A stretch of 40,305 nucleotides of DNA, taken from contig JAYQKE010000019.1 of the NCBI GenBank assembly GCA_038142525.1, positions 1-40,305 of the forward strand, in the 5' to 3' direction. How positions within the stretch are numbered: the stretch's first letter is position 1; every line of letters starts with the position of its first letter. Source of the stretch: CAJQHK01 sp038142525. Its GTDB lineage: Bacteria; Pseudomonadota; Alphaproteobacteria; Rickettsiales; UBA1997. Position numbers and translations under genes: made by a program. Under the pieces are notes generated by a model. It saw only the letters and a program-made list of their open reading frames with translations. It was not told the origin of the DNA and did not search any database. This document shows positions 18,771-27,769 of the stretch, piece by piece.

Positions 18771-20276
18771 CTATTTTTTGACAAAATTGAATAGCTCTTC
18801 GAGAAGCTTTACCATGGCGTAAGTATCCAATTTACAATATTCGAGCAGGTTTTGGATCAAGTTATTTTCAAGACTTGTTTTGCCTTTGATAAAATCAGCA
18901 TAAATATCCATGGCATCGCCACCACTTTTAATTTCTAGATCTTGGTAATTTAGGTCAGTAAATGCAGGAAGGACTTTTTTGATTGAGTTGGAACTTTGTT
19001 GTTTTGGGCTATATATCCACTTTTTTTGGAAAGGGGTCATTAAATCAATGATTCGATCATTTAAGTTTAATAATTGCTCTGAATATTTTGGAAAATCTTC
19101 TGCCAGCTCTTTATTTCGAAGTTTTTCAAATGTTTGGTTATAAACGATGATTGAACCATCATTTTGGCAATATTTGATTAAATTTTGAATAAAATCTTCC
19201 CTGGGATCTTTTCTGGGATCGCTATTATTTTGGTGTAAAAATTCAAAATGCTTTAATTCACTATTTGGTTTGTCTTGAATATGAAGCGAGAATTGAAAAG
19301 GAATTTGTTGATAGGGTCTAGTATTTTGTAAGATTGGAATTGCTAAGCTAAATGATTCATAATCAAGGAAATAGAGCGGATATTTTAGGGTGGATAAAAA
19401 TTCACTTAATTTTTCTTTATCGATGTGAGTTCTATTTTCTTGATGGCAAATAATGTCTAATTCTTTAATGCCTTTTTCATAATTATTTACATCAATATCA
19501 TTAACATCATAAGAATTAACTTCATCAGCAATTCTTTCGGCGGTTGTTTTTCTGTGACAAACATTAAAAATTGAATAATCAGGGATATTTTGCCAACAAT
19601 GTTTTTGATACTGACAATCAAAAGGCTTAAAGCATTTATCACCAATTTTAATATTTGGCTGATTTTGATTATTTAAGATTTTGATTAATTCCTGCTTTTT
19701 AGCTTCAACTTCATTTTGCTTTTCTAGAACCTGATCGGTGATATCTTCAAATTTAAAAAATTCTTGAGGGTTTATTTCTCCTTTTAAACGATATTCATTA
19801 TTGATTAGCATTAGTAGGCATTTATCAATTTTAAATCCCGCTTTAGTGAAAATATGATACTGGAAGGCTAAATCATCAATATGATATTTTTCTGCTTTTG
19901 TAGATCCCTTTACTTCTATTAGATTCCAACTCAACCCATCTTCATTTTTTTGCAAAATATCAATTCTTGCATGAGAATTGTCAGATTCATCAATTGCTGT
20001 TGCTTCAAATACGATCTGGTGATTTTGAGAGATTAATTCCTTGGTAAATTCAGATGCTTTAAAAATATCAAAATAATCATCAATTGTGGCATTTGCTCCA
20101 TCTTTAAAATAACTTCTTGCTAATTCGTTTATTTCCTCACCAGTTTCTAAAATATTTTTGGTTTTATCATCAAGGTCAGGCTTTAAGTCTGGCTCGTAAT
20201 AATTTAGCCACAACGCCTTTGCGCATTGCTTGCCTTTGGTAAAATCTGTTTTTGATAATTTAATTTGCAGCGTCAA
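18771..20276 (-). CDS. DUF2779 protein (Cas4-like N terminus, exonuclease-like C terminus)
   Basis: A 501-residue, unbroken DUF2779 protein. The N terminus (TDFTKGKQCAKALWLNYYEP) and a later CFKPFDCQYQKHCW supply four cysteines in the arrangement of the Cas4/AddB-type iron-sulfur nucleases. Between them lie ARIDILQ and NLIEVKGS, a D...ExK nuclease core. The C-terminal half has YFLDYESFSLAIP, IIVYNQTFEK and YCKLDTYAMVKLLEEL, the DEDD-type 3'-5' exonuclease pattern. DUF2779 genes occur in many genomes without CRISPR, and no array is present here. It is upstream of and in the same direction as the restriction operon but separated by 99 nt. A DNA-end processing or defence role is inferred. Confidence 0.8.
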   Translation of the reverse strand: MTLQIKLSKTDFTKGKQCAKALWLNYYEPDLKPDLDDKTKNILETGEEINELARSYFKDGANATIDDYFDIFKASEFTKELISQNHQIVFEATAIDESDNSHARIDILQKNEDGLSWNLIEVKGSTKAEKYHIDDLAFQYHIFTKAGFKIDKCLLMLINNEYRLKGEINPQEFFKFEDITDQVLEKQNEVEAKKQELIKILNNQNQPNIKIGDKCFKPFDCQYQKHCWQNIPDYSIFNVCHRKTTAERIADEVNSYDVNDIDVNNYEKGIKELDIICHQENRTHIDKEKLSEFLSTLKYPLYFLDYESFSLAIPILQNTRPYQQIPFQFSLHIQDKPNSELKHFEFLHQNNSDPRKDPREDFIQNLIKYCQNDGSIIVYNQTFEKLRNKELAEDFPKYSEQLLNLNDRIIDLMTPFQKKWIYSPKQQSSNSIKKVLPAFTDLNYQDLEIKSGGDAMDIYADFIKGKTSLENNLIQNLLEYCKLDTYAMVKLLEELFNFVKK

Positions 20277-20347
20277 TTTTTTAAAAAATTCATTAAATAA
20301 AATAAGTTAGCTTTTATGTTAGTTAAAAAAATTAAATAACATGTGCA

Positions 20348-20582
20348 TTACTTATTTTTAGGATAATTGTTTTCTTTTAAAAAATCTTCTATTCTGTCGA
20401 AAGAATTTATCAGCTCGGAATTGATTAATTTTACCACTACAAAAAATGAGTGCCTTAATTGCTCAATTTTGGCTTTTTCTTTTTCAAATTCAGACTCACA
20501 AATTTATAGAGAGATTCATTCACTTCTGCTCTTAAGATTTAAATGATTCAAGGTGGTTTTGTAAAGTGGTTTTATCGTTCAT
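20348..20582 (-). pseudogene. Small degenerate or frameshifted coding remnant
   Basis: In the 400-nt gap between DUF2779 and the histidine kinase, the - strand encodes in successive frames MNDKTTLQNHLESFK, then ILRAEVNESLYKFVS, then ESEFEKEKAKIEQLRHSFFV and SFDRIEDFLKENNYPKNK to a stop at 20348-20350. Joined, these give a coherent helical protein of about 79 residues, requiring two frame changes. No family recognised. It could be a small partner of the kinase upstream of it. Confidence 0.35.
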
Positions 20583-20674
20583 TTTTACCTACTAAAATGG
20601 TTAATAATGGCTTGCTAGCCTTACCTTCATGAACGCTATGAAAGGAGTTGAAGTCAACTCGTTTTAAGATAAAT

Positions 20675-21358
20675 TTAACTTGGAAATTTCATTTCGAATT
20701 CCGTTCCTTTTTCTAACTCAGATTTACAGATAATTTCCCCATCAAAAGCTCTCATAATTCTTCGACAAAATGGAAGCCCAAGTCCTGTTCCATCTTTTTT
20801 GCCAGAGGTAAAAAAGCTTTCAAAAATAAGTTCCAATTTATCCTTCTCAATTCCAGGGCCATAATCTTTAAAATATAGATAATTGCCATCAGATTTTATT
20901 TCGGTTCTGATTTCAATTTTAACTCTATAATGAAGAGCATTTTTAAGTAGATTATATATGACAAAAATCATCATATTTTCATCTCCTCTAAAAATAAAAT
21001 CCTCATTCAGGTTATAGCTAACCAAGTCTCGATCTTGTTGATTTTGATATGAAAATTGTTTCAATGCTTTTTTAATCACTCCAGAAATTGAAAGATTGGT
21101 AAAATTACTTTTATCAACCTCGCCATCTCTAATATTAGCTAAAATCATATCGATCATTGCCAAGCCCTGAGTAGAGCTATCAGCAATAAGATCAATATAT
21201 TCGATTAATTGATTTAAATTATCCTTCATCAACTCACAGCATCCTTTGATGCCTGCAAGTGGATTTCTTGTTTCATGAGCAATTGAGCCAGCCAAACTTT
21301 TAACCTGTTCAATTTTAGCGTTACATTCCACGCTATTTTCTTTTATTTTCTTAAACAT
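20675..21358 (-). CDS. Soluble sensor histidine kinase (HisKA + HATPase_c)
   Basis: A 227-residue kinase core without membrane segments or sensor domain. The H-box is SIAHETRNPLAGIKG with phospho-acceptor H28; the ATPase domain has IYNLLKNALHYR (N-box), FKDYGPGIEKDKLELIFESF (G1/F-box) and GTGLGLPFCRRIM (G2). The start ATG 21358 gives only 27 residues before the His, so either the sensor part is another protein or it has been lost. No response regulator lies in the window. Small orphan kinases of this kind are carried on Rickettsiales mobile elements, so cargo of an integrative element is possible. It is divergent from the XRE gene with a shared 132-nt spacer. Confidence 0.85.
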   Translation of the reverse strand: MFKKIKENSVECNAKIEQVKSLAGSIAHETRNPLAGIKGCCELMKDNLNQLIEYIDLIADSSTQGLAMIDMILANIRDGEVDKSNFTNLSISGVIKKALKQFSYQNQQDRDLVSYNLNEDFIFRGDENMMIFVIYNLLKNALHYRVKIEIRTEIKSDGNYLYFKDYGPGIEKDKLELIFESFFTSGKKDGTGLGLPFCRRIMRAFDGEIICKSELEKGTEFEMKFPS

Positions 21359-21490
21359 AATTAGAAAAATTTAAGGTTGTTAAAATAATTACCATATTTA
21401 TAATAGCTAAATCAACTTTAGAGAAGATATAAACACTATTATTAAACTCTATAATACTATTAAAACACTGACTAATCAAGTTAATTAAGC

Positions 21491-21730
21491 ATGAATATCA
21501 TAATTAATTACAAGCAATGCAAGGTCGCCAGAGCGCTTCTAGACTGGAATCAAGATATATTATGCGAGAAAGTTGGCGTTGCTAAATCAACTATTGGTGA
21601 TTTTGAGAGAGGAGTAAGAAATTTAAGGATAGAAACCATGCAAAAACTGGTAGGAGTTTTTGAAGAAAATGGCATTAGATTTGAGAGTGAGGGTAATAGA
21701 ATTTTGGTTGAGTTGAATCCTAAAAATTAG
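21491..21730 (+). CDS. XRE-family helix-turn-helix regulator
   Basis: A 79-residue Cro/CI-type protein: ARALLDWNQDILCEKVGVAK, then STIGDFERGVRNLRIETMQKL is a complete HTH_3 domain, ending in ENGIRFESEGNRILVEL, a beta tail typical of alphaproteobacterial phage/plasmid-type regulators. It is transcribed divergently from the histidine kinase, so the 132-nt spacer (21359-21490), which carries a TATAAT at about 21450, probably holds both promoters. Two similar ACTATTA-containing segments there (about 21432-21476) could be operator half-sites. It is the last gene before the IS1634 boundary. Confidence 0.85.
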   Translation: MNIIINYKQCKVARALLDWNQDILCEKVGVAKSTIGDFERGVRNLRIETMQKLVGVFEENGIRFESEGNRILVELNPKN

Positions 21731-21986
21731 TAGGATTTGAATGTTAAATTGGGATTCTAATTGAGTCTTTAAAAAGTTCGCATTAGCTGTTGCTTGCCTC
21801 AACAAGCATAAAACTTCGAAATTTAAAGGACGACCCAAATTGCCATTTAGCCCTTGTAATCTCTACATCGGCAAATTAGGATAATAGTTCGCAAAGCGTG
21901 CTTTGCACACCGCCATACTATTATTTTTCTACATCCAACATAATCCAACAATAGCAATCAAATCAAGGCTTAATCAAGTTTTATAG
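21731..21986. other. Gene-free stretch with a short perfect palindrome
   Basis: No convincing gene on either strand. The one clear structure is GCAAAGC-GT-GCTTTGC at 21891-21906, a 7-bp perfect inverted repeat with a 2-nt centre. It has no T-run on its 3' side, so it is not a simple terminator. The segment ends where the IS1634 inverted repeat begins. Confidence 0.5.
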
Positions 21987-23616
21987 AACTTAAATTCCCA
22001 TATCTTTACCCACGAGCCATCTCCTCAGGAATATCATAACCAAAAAGCTCAAAAATTTGTTTTTGCTTTTTTGTAGCCTCTTGTACAAATATCTGCTTTT
22101 CATATATTTTTGCCTTTTGTGCCGAAAGTATAATAAATGCTTGATCCACAGTAAATTCTTTGTTTAATTTCTGATGAATTTTCATAAAAAAGTAAGATAA
22201 TAAAAATAGTAAAAATAAATGTCCTCTGAGAGTTTCCTCGCTATGCACTCTTAGTGGTAGCAGGTTTAGATCTGACTTCGAGAAAGCGAACATTCTCTCA
22301 ACCTTTTGTCTGGTGTAGTATAAATTTAGGATATTTTCTGTTTCCTGCTTCTTTGAAGATATTATTACAAACAGGCCCTTTTGATTTATGACCTTAGCTA
22401 TTTTCTCGTTATCAATATCTTGCTTATCATCTATTTTTTCAGATAAATAATTATTTACTAAATCAGCCTTTTTCTTTGGATCAAGCACAATATAGGCATA
22501 GGTCTTCTTCTTGTTTAGCTTAATCTCCTTTTCTTTAATAAATACCACTCTCTTTTTGGATACTTTTACTGCATTAGATGCCAGATCTATTTTTTCATTA
22601 TCAATTACTTCTTTGAATAATTTTCTGCCAGACGGAAGTCTAATTATAAAATTGATCTTATTTTTTTGTAATAATTCAATATTATCATTAGAATAAAAGC
22701 CCGCATCTAGCAGTACCGCTTTAGCTGTAGTGTTATGAGCCTTAAGTTCTTTGATAGTATTTGTGAGTGTTGAGATGTCCGCTATACTGCCTGCATTGTA
22801 GCGAAAGTACAGAGGTAGATTGTTATCGGCAGAAACAACTGACATAAATTTTATCTGCCTATCAATAGAGCCACTATTATAGCCAAACTCATTAATTGGA
22901 GTATTGATTTCATTTGGCATGCTACTTCCATCTACTATTAGACCTTCTTTGCTGTCTTTTGTTGCGATAGGAAGATATTTTCTAAAAAGTCTTTTTGAAG
23001 CTTTTCACTTCCCAGTTCTTTTAGGAAATTACTGATAGCTTGTGAGCTCATAGAAGAGCCTGGAAATAAATGTTTAGATATATCGCCTTCATACCAATCA
23101 TTAGCTAAATACATTGCAGATCCATTGATGAGACGATAGGATAGTAAGCTTTTTAATGTTTTAAGCTTTACATGAGGCAGTAAGTCTGCAAAGATTTTTC
23201 CAACATCATCTTCATCAATTAGTTTCTTGGTTAAGTAGCCACTACCAAAAGATACAATTTCCCTCTCCTTAAATGGTTGTGCCATAACCCTTTTTGGATT
23301 GGAAATAACTTTTCCATTTAAATCTCTCTTTCTTCTTTTTACCTCCTGAAATATTCCAGCTTCTTTATCTAGGACAATTCCAAGATATTTGCTGTGCTGC
23401 TTGGAATGTTGTTTCTTTTTATCCCAATAGGCCGTTATTTCATATGCATATTCCCTGTCTCCAACTTTTTTGTATCTGATATAGCTCATAATCGTGAGTA
23501 AAGAATTAATAATAGGCACGAGTATATAGAACTAAAAAGTCGGTTGCAAGCTTTTATTTGCTTAGATTAATGTTTTTTTAAGGACTATCGTGGGTAAAGA
23601 TATGGGAATTTAAGTT
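21987..23616 (-). mobile_element. IS1634-type insertion sequence, full length
   Basis: The ends are 28-bp inverted repeats beginning AACTTAAATTCCC and reaching inward to CTTTACCCACG (21987-22014 and 23589-23616). The transposase fills the interior and its stop codon (22006-22008) lies inside the left repeat. Element length is 1,630 bp. No matching 5-6 bp target duplication is seen: the left flank reads TTTATAG and the right flank TATGTAAA. A half-MITE abuts its right end and has no partner on the left, indicating that the flanks were not originally contiguous. Further pieces of the same element occur at 38599-38929 and 39921-40305. Confidence 0.85.
22006..23489 (-). pseudogene. IS1634-type (IS4 superfamily) transposase, one frameshift
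   Basis: From ATG 23489 (MSYIRYKKVGDREYAYEITA) the N-terminal frame runs to 22938; the second frame continues with YLPIATKDSKEGLIVDGSSM. The acidic triad is visible: D in IVDGSSMPN, D in AVLLDAGFYSN, and the Y-(2)-R-(3)-E-(6)-K signature in NLYYTRQKVERMFAFSK. About 495 residues if joined, normal for the family. An upstream in-frame ATG at 23519 exists, but the same start context at 39999 in the second copy supports MSYIRY. The frameshift lies near 22975-22985. Inactive as given. Confidence 0.85.
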
Positions 23617-23620
23617 TATG

Positions 23621-23652
23621 TAAATACATATTTTAAGTTTTTCAGAGTTTCC
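23621..23652. repeat. Half of a palindromic MITE, cut off by the IS1634 element
   Basis: TAAATACATATTTTAAG followed by TTTTTCAGAGTTTCC is nearly identical to one half of the complete palindromic element at 26576-26648. The other half is missing: the sequence runs into the IS1634 end 4 nt away, and the far side of the IS does not carry it. Confidence 0.7.
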
Positions 23653-23684
23653 TATATATAGTTTTTAATAAACTTTGGTAATCA

Positions 23685-24122
23685 TTATTTATGGTAATGT
23701 AAATTCTGTTCAATTGCTTTTCTTGCCAATTCATCGGCAATTTCATTATATTTATCTCCATTATGACCTTTAACCCAAAAAAATCTATATCATATTTTTG
23801 CACTAAAGAATCTAATTCCTGCCAAAGTTCAGAATTTTTAACCTTTTGCTTTTTAGAATTTTTCCAATCATTTTTTTCCAGGCAAAAATCCATTTAGTTA
23901 TACCATCTTTAACATAGATACTATCAGTATGAATCTCAATTTTAATATTTTTTTTAATAATTTTAAGAGCTTCAATGACAGCCTTTAGCTCCATTTTATT
24001 ATTAGTAGTTTCTGGATCAAAACCATTAATTCTCTTTTCTTTATCGCCATAAAGCAAAATAGCCCCCATCCACCCTTTCCAGGATTTCCACTACATGCAC
24101 CATCAGTATAAATTTTGATCAT
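23685..24122 (-). pseudogene. rnhA: Ribonuclease HI, three homopolymer frameshifts
   Basis: RNase HI removes RNA from RNA-DNA hybrids. The three frames together encode MIKIYTDGACSGNPGKGGWG (active-site D7), NNKMELKAVIEALKI (Glu), IHTDSIYVKDGITKW (Asp), then WVKGHNGDKYNEIADELARK (His and Asp), giving a complete 146-residue enzyme. Each break is repaired by adding exactly one base to a homopolymer: C5 at 24063-24067, T7 at 23871-23877 and A7 at 23777-23783 (plus-strand bases). That regularity points to sequencing error rather than decay. It starts 24 nt after the dxs stop, so the two are probably co-transcribed. The stop is TAA 23685-23687. Confidence 0.9.
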
Positions 24123-24145
24123 TTCTTGAGTTGTTATTAGATGCT

Positions 24146-26108
24146 TTATAGGTAATTTTCTACCCCCTCAATAATTGATTTCACACCAATTCCTGATTCT
24201 TCTTGCATTTCTCCCACCTCTTTTTGATCAATAAATTTATCTTTCATATAAAGAGGATAAAATTTTAAGTTTTGTTTTGACAAAATATCATTTTTTAAAA
24301 GAAAATCAGCAATAATAGAGCTAAAACCGCCAATAGAACCTTCTTCAATAGTAATTAAAACATCATGATTTTCTGCTAAATCTAAAACCAATTTTTGGTC
24401 AAAAGGTTTGGCAAATATAGCGTCGGCAATGGTAATATTAATATTATATTTTTCTTGTAAAATCTTATCGGCTGTAAAAACATTATTGATAATTGAGCCA
24501 AGAGATAAAATAGCGATTTTTTGACCTTTTTTAACAATATTACCCTTCCCTATAGGTAATTTCTTTATTTTTTCTAACTCAGTCTCTAATTTTTTAACAG
24601 TTAATTTTGAATTAAGAATATGTTGTAATTTATCAGAAATATCAGTATTCCCTCTTGGAAACCTAAAGGCTGAAGGATGATTATCAATTGCTAAAGAAGT
24701 TTTAATTGCTCTGGCCAAATCATCACCATCTTTTGGTGCTATTAATATAAAATTTGGTAAATTAATTAAATAAGCAATATCAAAAGATCCAGCATGTGTT
24801 GGGCCATCGGCACCTACAAAACCAGCGCGATCAATGGCAAATCTAACTGGTAAATCTTGTATGGCCACATCATGAATTATCTGATCGTAAGCTCTTTGTA
24901 AAAAAGTAGAGTAAATTGCTACAAAAGGTTTGATTTCTTCAGCGACGAGTCCGGCGACAAAAGTAACAGCATGTTGTTCTGCTATTCCAACATCAAAAAA
25001 TCTATTAGGTTTTTTTTCAAACTCTTTAGCAAAAATATCCAATCCAGTACCTGTGGGCATAGCAGCTGTAATTGCCACAATATTTTTATCAATTTTTGCT
25101 AATTTGGTTAGAAAATTACCAAAAACTTTGCTAAAAGATGGTTTGTTATTATTGATAATTTGTCTTTCTCCCGTCTCTCGATCAAATTTTGCCACAGCAT
25201 GAAGAGAATCTGTAGATGACATAATCTCATTATAACCCCTACCCTTTTCAGTTTTAATATGAATTAAAATTGGAGTATTGGATTTGTCATTTTTTATATT
25301 TTCAAGAATAGTTAATAAGATGTTTATATTATGGCCATCAACAGGACCAATATAGTAAAAACCCATCTCTTCAAAAATATTTCCTCCCATCCACCATTCT
25401 TTGGTTGTTTTTTCTAATTTTTTAGAAAATTTAGCAATTGAATCTGGTAATTTCTTTAGAAATTTCTTGGAAATATCACGAATTTTCAAATATGATTTTG
25501 AAGTCAGCAAGGCGAGAAAGATAATTAGACATAGCCCCTACCGGTGGAGAAATTGACATATCATTATCATTTAAAATAACAATTAGCCTATTATGTGCCG
25601 ATCCAGCATTATTAAGGGCTTCATAAGCCATACCAGCACTAATAGCACCATCACCAATTACTGTTATCACATCTCTTTGTTCTTTTTTAATATCACGAGC
25701 CAAAGCAAAGCCAAGAGCGGACGAGATAGAAGTTGAGCTATGACCAGCACCAAAAGGATCAAACTGACTCTCTGACCTTTTAGTAAAGCCACTAATACCA
25801 TTTTTTTGCCTGAGGCTTAGCATTTTATCTTTTCTACCTGTTAGAATTTTATGAGGATAGGATTGGTGACCAACATCCCAGATAATTTTATCATTTGGTG
25901 TATTAAAAACATAATGAAGTGCAACAGTCAATTCAACAACACCAAGACCAGCACCCAAATGACCACCCGTTTTTGAAACTACTTCTATTGTTTTTTGGCG
26001 AAGCTCATTTGAAAATTCTTCTAATTCTGACCTTTTTATTTTTCTAAGATCCTCTGGAAATTGAATATGATTTAATAATTTATATTCATTAGAATTAATA
26101 TCTTTCAT
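24146..26108 (-). pseudogene. dxs: 1-deoxy-D-xylulose-5-phosphate synthase, one frameshift
   Basis: Thiamine-diphosphate enzyme making DXP from pyruvate and glyceraldehyde-3-phosphate, the first step of the MEP isoprenoid pathway. N-terminal frame (26108-25476): KTGGHLGAGLGVVELTVALH, DKIIWDVGHQSYPHKILTGR, and GDGAISAGMAYEALNNAG-(10)-NDN, the ThDP/Mg motif. C-terminal frame (25510-24146): YYIGPVDGHNI, FFDVGIAEQHAVTFVAGL with the catalytic Glu, RAGFVGADGPTHAGSFD and VLITIEEGSIGGF. The join lies near 25490-25505 and needs one base. Joined length is about 640 residues, normal. The start overlaps the membrane-protein gene upstream (ATGA, 26105-26108). The MEP pathway is present in Midichloriaceae- and Anaplasmataceae-type Rickettsiales but not in Rickettsia. 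Confidence 0.93.
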
Positions 26109-26503
26109 AAAAAATATTCAAAAAATGCTACAATAGCAAATAAATCAAGAGCTATAACTATTTTAACAAGATCTCCCTTATCTAAGGGTTTGGGGTTTTT
26201 TAATAAAATTACATCTAAAAAAGTTCTCTTATGCTTCTTTCTTTTATCTTTTGGTGGCATAAATTTCCAAAATAGGTAAATATGACGACTATAAAAAAGA
26301 ATAGCACAAAATGATAATATAGATCTGATAATCTGATTATGAATGGAAGATGTAAATGGAAAAACAATAAAGTAGCAAACTAAAAATGATAAGAAAGCTA
26401 TGTAGGATAAAGATTTCAAACTTAAATCTTTGTTTAGAATTAAGTTTAATAGCAGGGATATTTTTTCTTTTATTAATTTTAGATAGTTTTTTAAAATATT
26501 CAT
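26105..26503 (-). CDS. Hypothetical membrane protein upstream of dxs
   Basis: A 132-residue protein with three to four hydrophobic segments (LSYIAFLSFLVCYFIVFPF; IIRSILSFCAILFYS; then VKIVIALDLFAIVAFFEYFL at the C terminus) and a basic loop PPKDKRKKHKR. No family recognised. Its stop overlaps the dxs start by 4 nt, so the two are translationally coupled. The basic-loop/TM layout is typical of small inner-membrane proteins of unknown function. Unbroken. Confidence 0.6.
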   Translation of the reverse strand: MNILKNYLKLIKEKISLLLNLILNKDLSLKSLSYIAFLSFLVCYFIVFPFTSSIHNQIIRSILSFCAILFYSRHIYLFWKFMPPKDKRKKHKRTFLDVILLKNPKPLDKGDLVKIVIALDLFAIVAFFEYFL

Positions 26504-26575
26504 AAATTGATATTGTTAATTTTTTATCTTAACAACCAAATTGTGCTAAAGTTAATTTTTAAGATGATATCTTGC

Positions 26576-26648
26576 TATAGAAACCTCTGAAAAACTAAAA
26601 TATGTATTTAGCAAAATTGGAATTTTTAGTTTTTCAGAGGTTTCTATA
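26576..26648. repeat. Palindromic MITE a (73 bp) downstream of nuoC
   Basis: A near-perfect inverted repeat with ends TATAGAAACCTCTGAAAAAC and the complementary right arm, around a short AT-rich centre. The termini GAAACCTCTGA differ by one base from the IS5-type ends in this window (GGAACCTCTGA). It lies 27 nt after the restored nuoC stop and may also act as a hairpin terminator, though no T-run follows. Confidence 0.75.
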
Positions 26649-26675
26649 TTATCTATTTTAATGAATTTTGGAAAT

Positions 26676-27274
26676 TCATTTACTAGCTTTTTCATCACCA
26701 GGTAACTGATTTTGAATACCACTCCAAGGACTTTCAAAATCAAAATTACGAAATTCTTGGGTTAATTTTACCTTTTCATAAATCACTGCTTTTTTTCTTC
26801 ATCATATCTAACTTCTTCATAACCAGTCAAAGGGAAATCTTTTCTTAAAGGAAAATCTTTAAAATTATAATCTGTTAAAATTCTTCTTAAATCTGGATGA
26901 TTATCAAATTTTATACCATACATATCAAAAATCTCTCTTTCTGCCCAATTAGCGGCTTCAAAAAGCTTAGTAGCACTTGCAACGGATTCTACATCTTCCA
27001 ACGCCACTTTTACAACCAGCCTATTATTATATTTAAAACTTAATAAATTATAAATTACTTCAAATCTTGGCGATCTAATGCCAAGTAAATCAGCACCAAA
27101 TAAATCAATTAACATTTTAAATTTTAGATTATTATCATCTCTAAGAAATTTTAAAAAATCAATTATAGCATCTTTTTTAACATAGATTATATTATTAAAA
27201 TCATTTTGTTCTATATTGTCTATTATATCAGATTTTTTATTTTTGATATATTCAATTTGTTTGGAAATATTCAT
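26676..27274 (-). pseudogene. nuoC: NADH-quinone oxidoreductase subunit C, one homopolymer frameshift
   Basis: The 30-kDa subunit of respiratory complex I, in the peripheral arm. FEVIYNLLSFKYNNRLVVKV, then ANWAEREIFDMYGIKFDNHP and LRRILTDYNFKDFPLRKDFP, then LTGYEEVRYDEE form the full family signature. After DEEKK the given frame stops. Adding one A to the T7 run at 26790-26796 restores AVIYEKVKLTQEFRNFDFES and PWSGIQNQLPGDEKASK with a stop at 26676-26678, giving about 199 residues, the normal length. nuoA, B and D are not beside it, so the complex I genes are scattered as in other Rickettsiales. Confidence 0.93.
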
Positions 27275-27286
27275 ATTAAACCTTTC

Positions 27287-27766
27287 TTAATTATCTTTTA
27301 CGAGATTCAGTCCTATTTTGAGGTCTTCTATTTGATCTTTTATCCTTTCTAAATCAGATCTATTGGAACTTTTTCCTTGTCTAAAATCACTTCTATCACT
27401 TCTTCTTTCCTGCCTGAATTCTCTTTTATTTCCTCTTCTTTCTTGTTTATAATCCTTTTTATTTTGCCTTGTTCTTTGACTTCCTCTAGGATTTGCATCA
27501 TTTTGACCATAAGAATTTCTTTGCCCTCTTTCCTGTCTAAACTCTCTTCTATTTTCTCTCCCGTCTTTTTTGAATTCTTGTCTCTTATCTCTTCTTTCTC
27601 TTATCTTTGCTTGTCTTGATGATCTTTTATCTTCTAATATAGCCTCCCTTTTTGATTGATATTCCTTCTTTAACTGTTGTAACTGAGAGTCATGATCATT
27701 CTGATTATCAGCAAAAACATTAAAAGATAAAAATAATGATAAAGATATGAAGAATATTTTTTTCAT
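27287..27766 (-). CDS. Secreted low-complexity Arg/Glu/Gln-rich protein
   Basis: A 159-residue protein with a clear signal peptide (MKKIFFISLSLFLSFNVFAD, cleavage after FA) and a mature part made almost wholly of Arg, Lys, Glu, Gln, Asp and Ser. The unit REFRQER recurs (about residues 74, 114), interspersed with variants such as DFRQGK, and the end returns to an ordinary amphipathic helix (LERIKDQIEDLKIGL). It is predicted periplasmic, disordered or long-helical. It starts 3 nt after the secF stop and ends 12 nt before nuoC. No family recognised; a distant Spy/CpxP-like (LTxxQ-less) chaperone role is possible but unsupported. Unbroken. Confidence 0.6.
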   Translation of the reverse strand: MKKIFFISLSLFLSFNVFADNQNDHDSQLQQLKKEYQSKREAILEDKRSSRQAKIRERRDKRQEFKKDGRENRREFRQERGQRNSYGQNDANPRGSQRTRQNKKDYKQERRGNKREFRQERRSDRSDFRQGKSSNRSDLERIKDQIEDLKIGLNLVKDN

Positions 27767-27769
27767 AAT

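Noticed and set aside
18771..20276. Cas4-like cysteines in the DUF2779 protein hinting at a CRISPR-Cas locus
   Set aside because: No cas1, cas2, effector gene or repeat array is in the window; DUF2779 proteins are common without CRISPR.
21891..21906. GCAAAGC-GT-GCTTTGC as terminator or att core
   Set aside because: No T-run follows and no second copy or adjacent integrase was found, so no function is assigned.
26552..26743. A 63-codon - strand reading frame after nuoC
   Set aside because: It runs through MITE a and overlaps the restored 3' end of nuoC in another frame; it has no coding character of its own.
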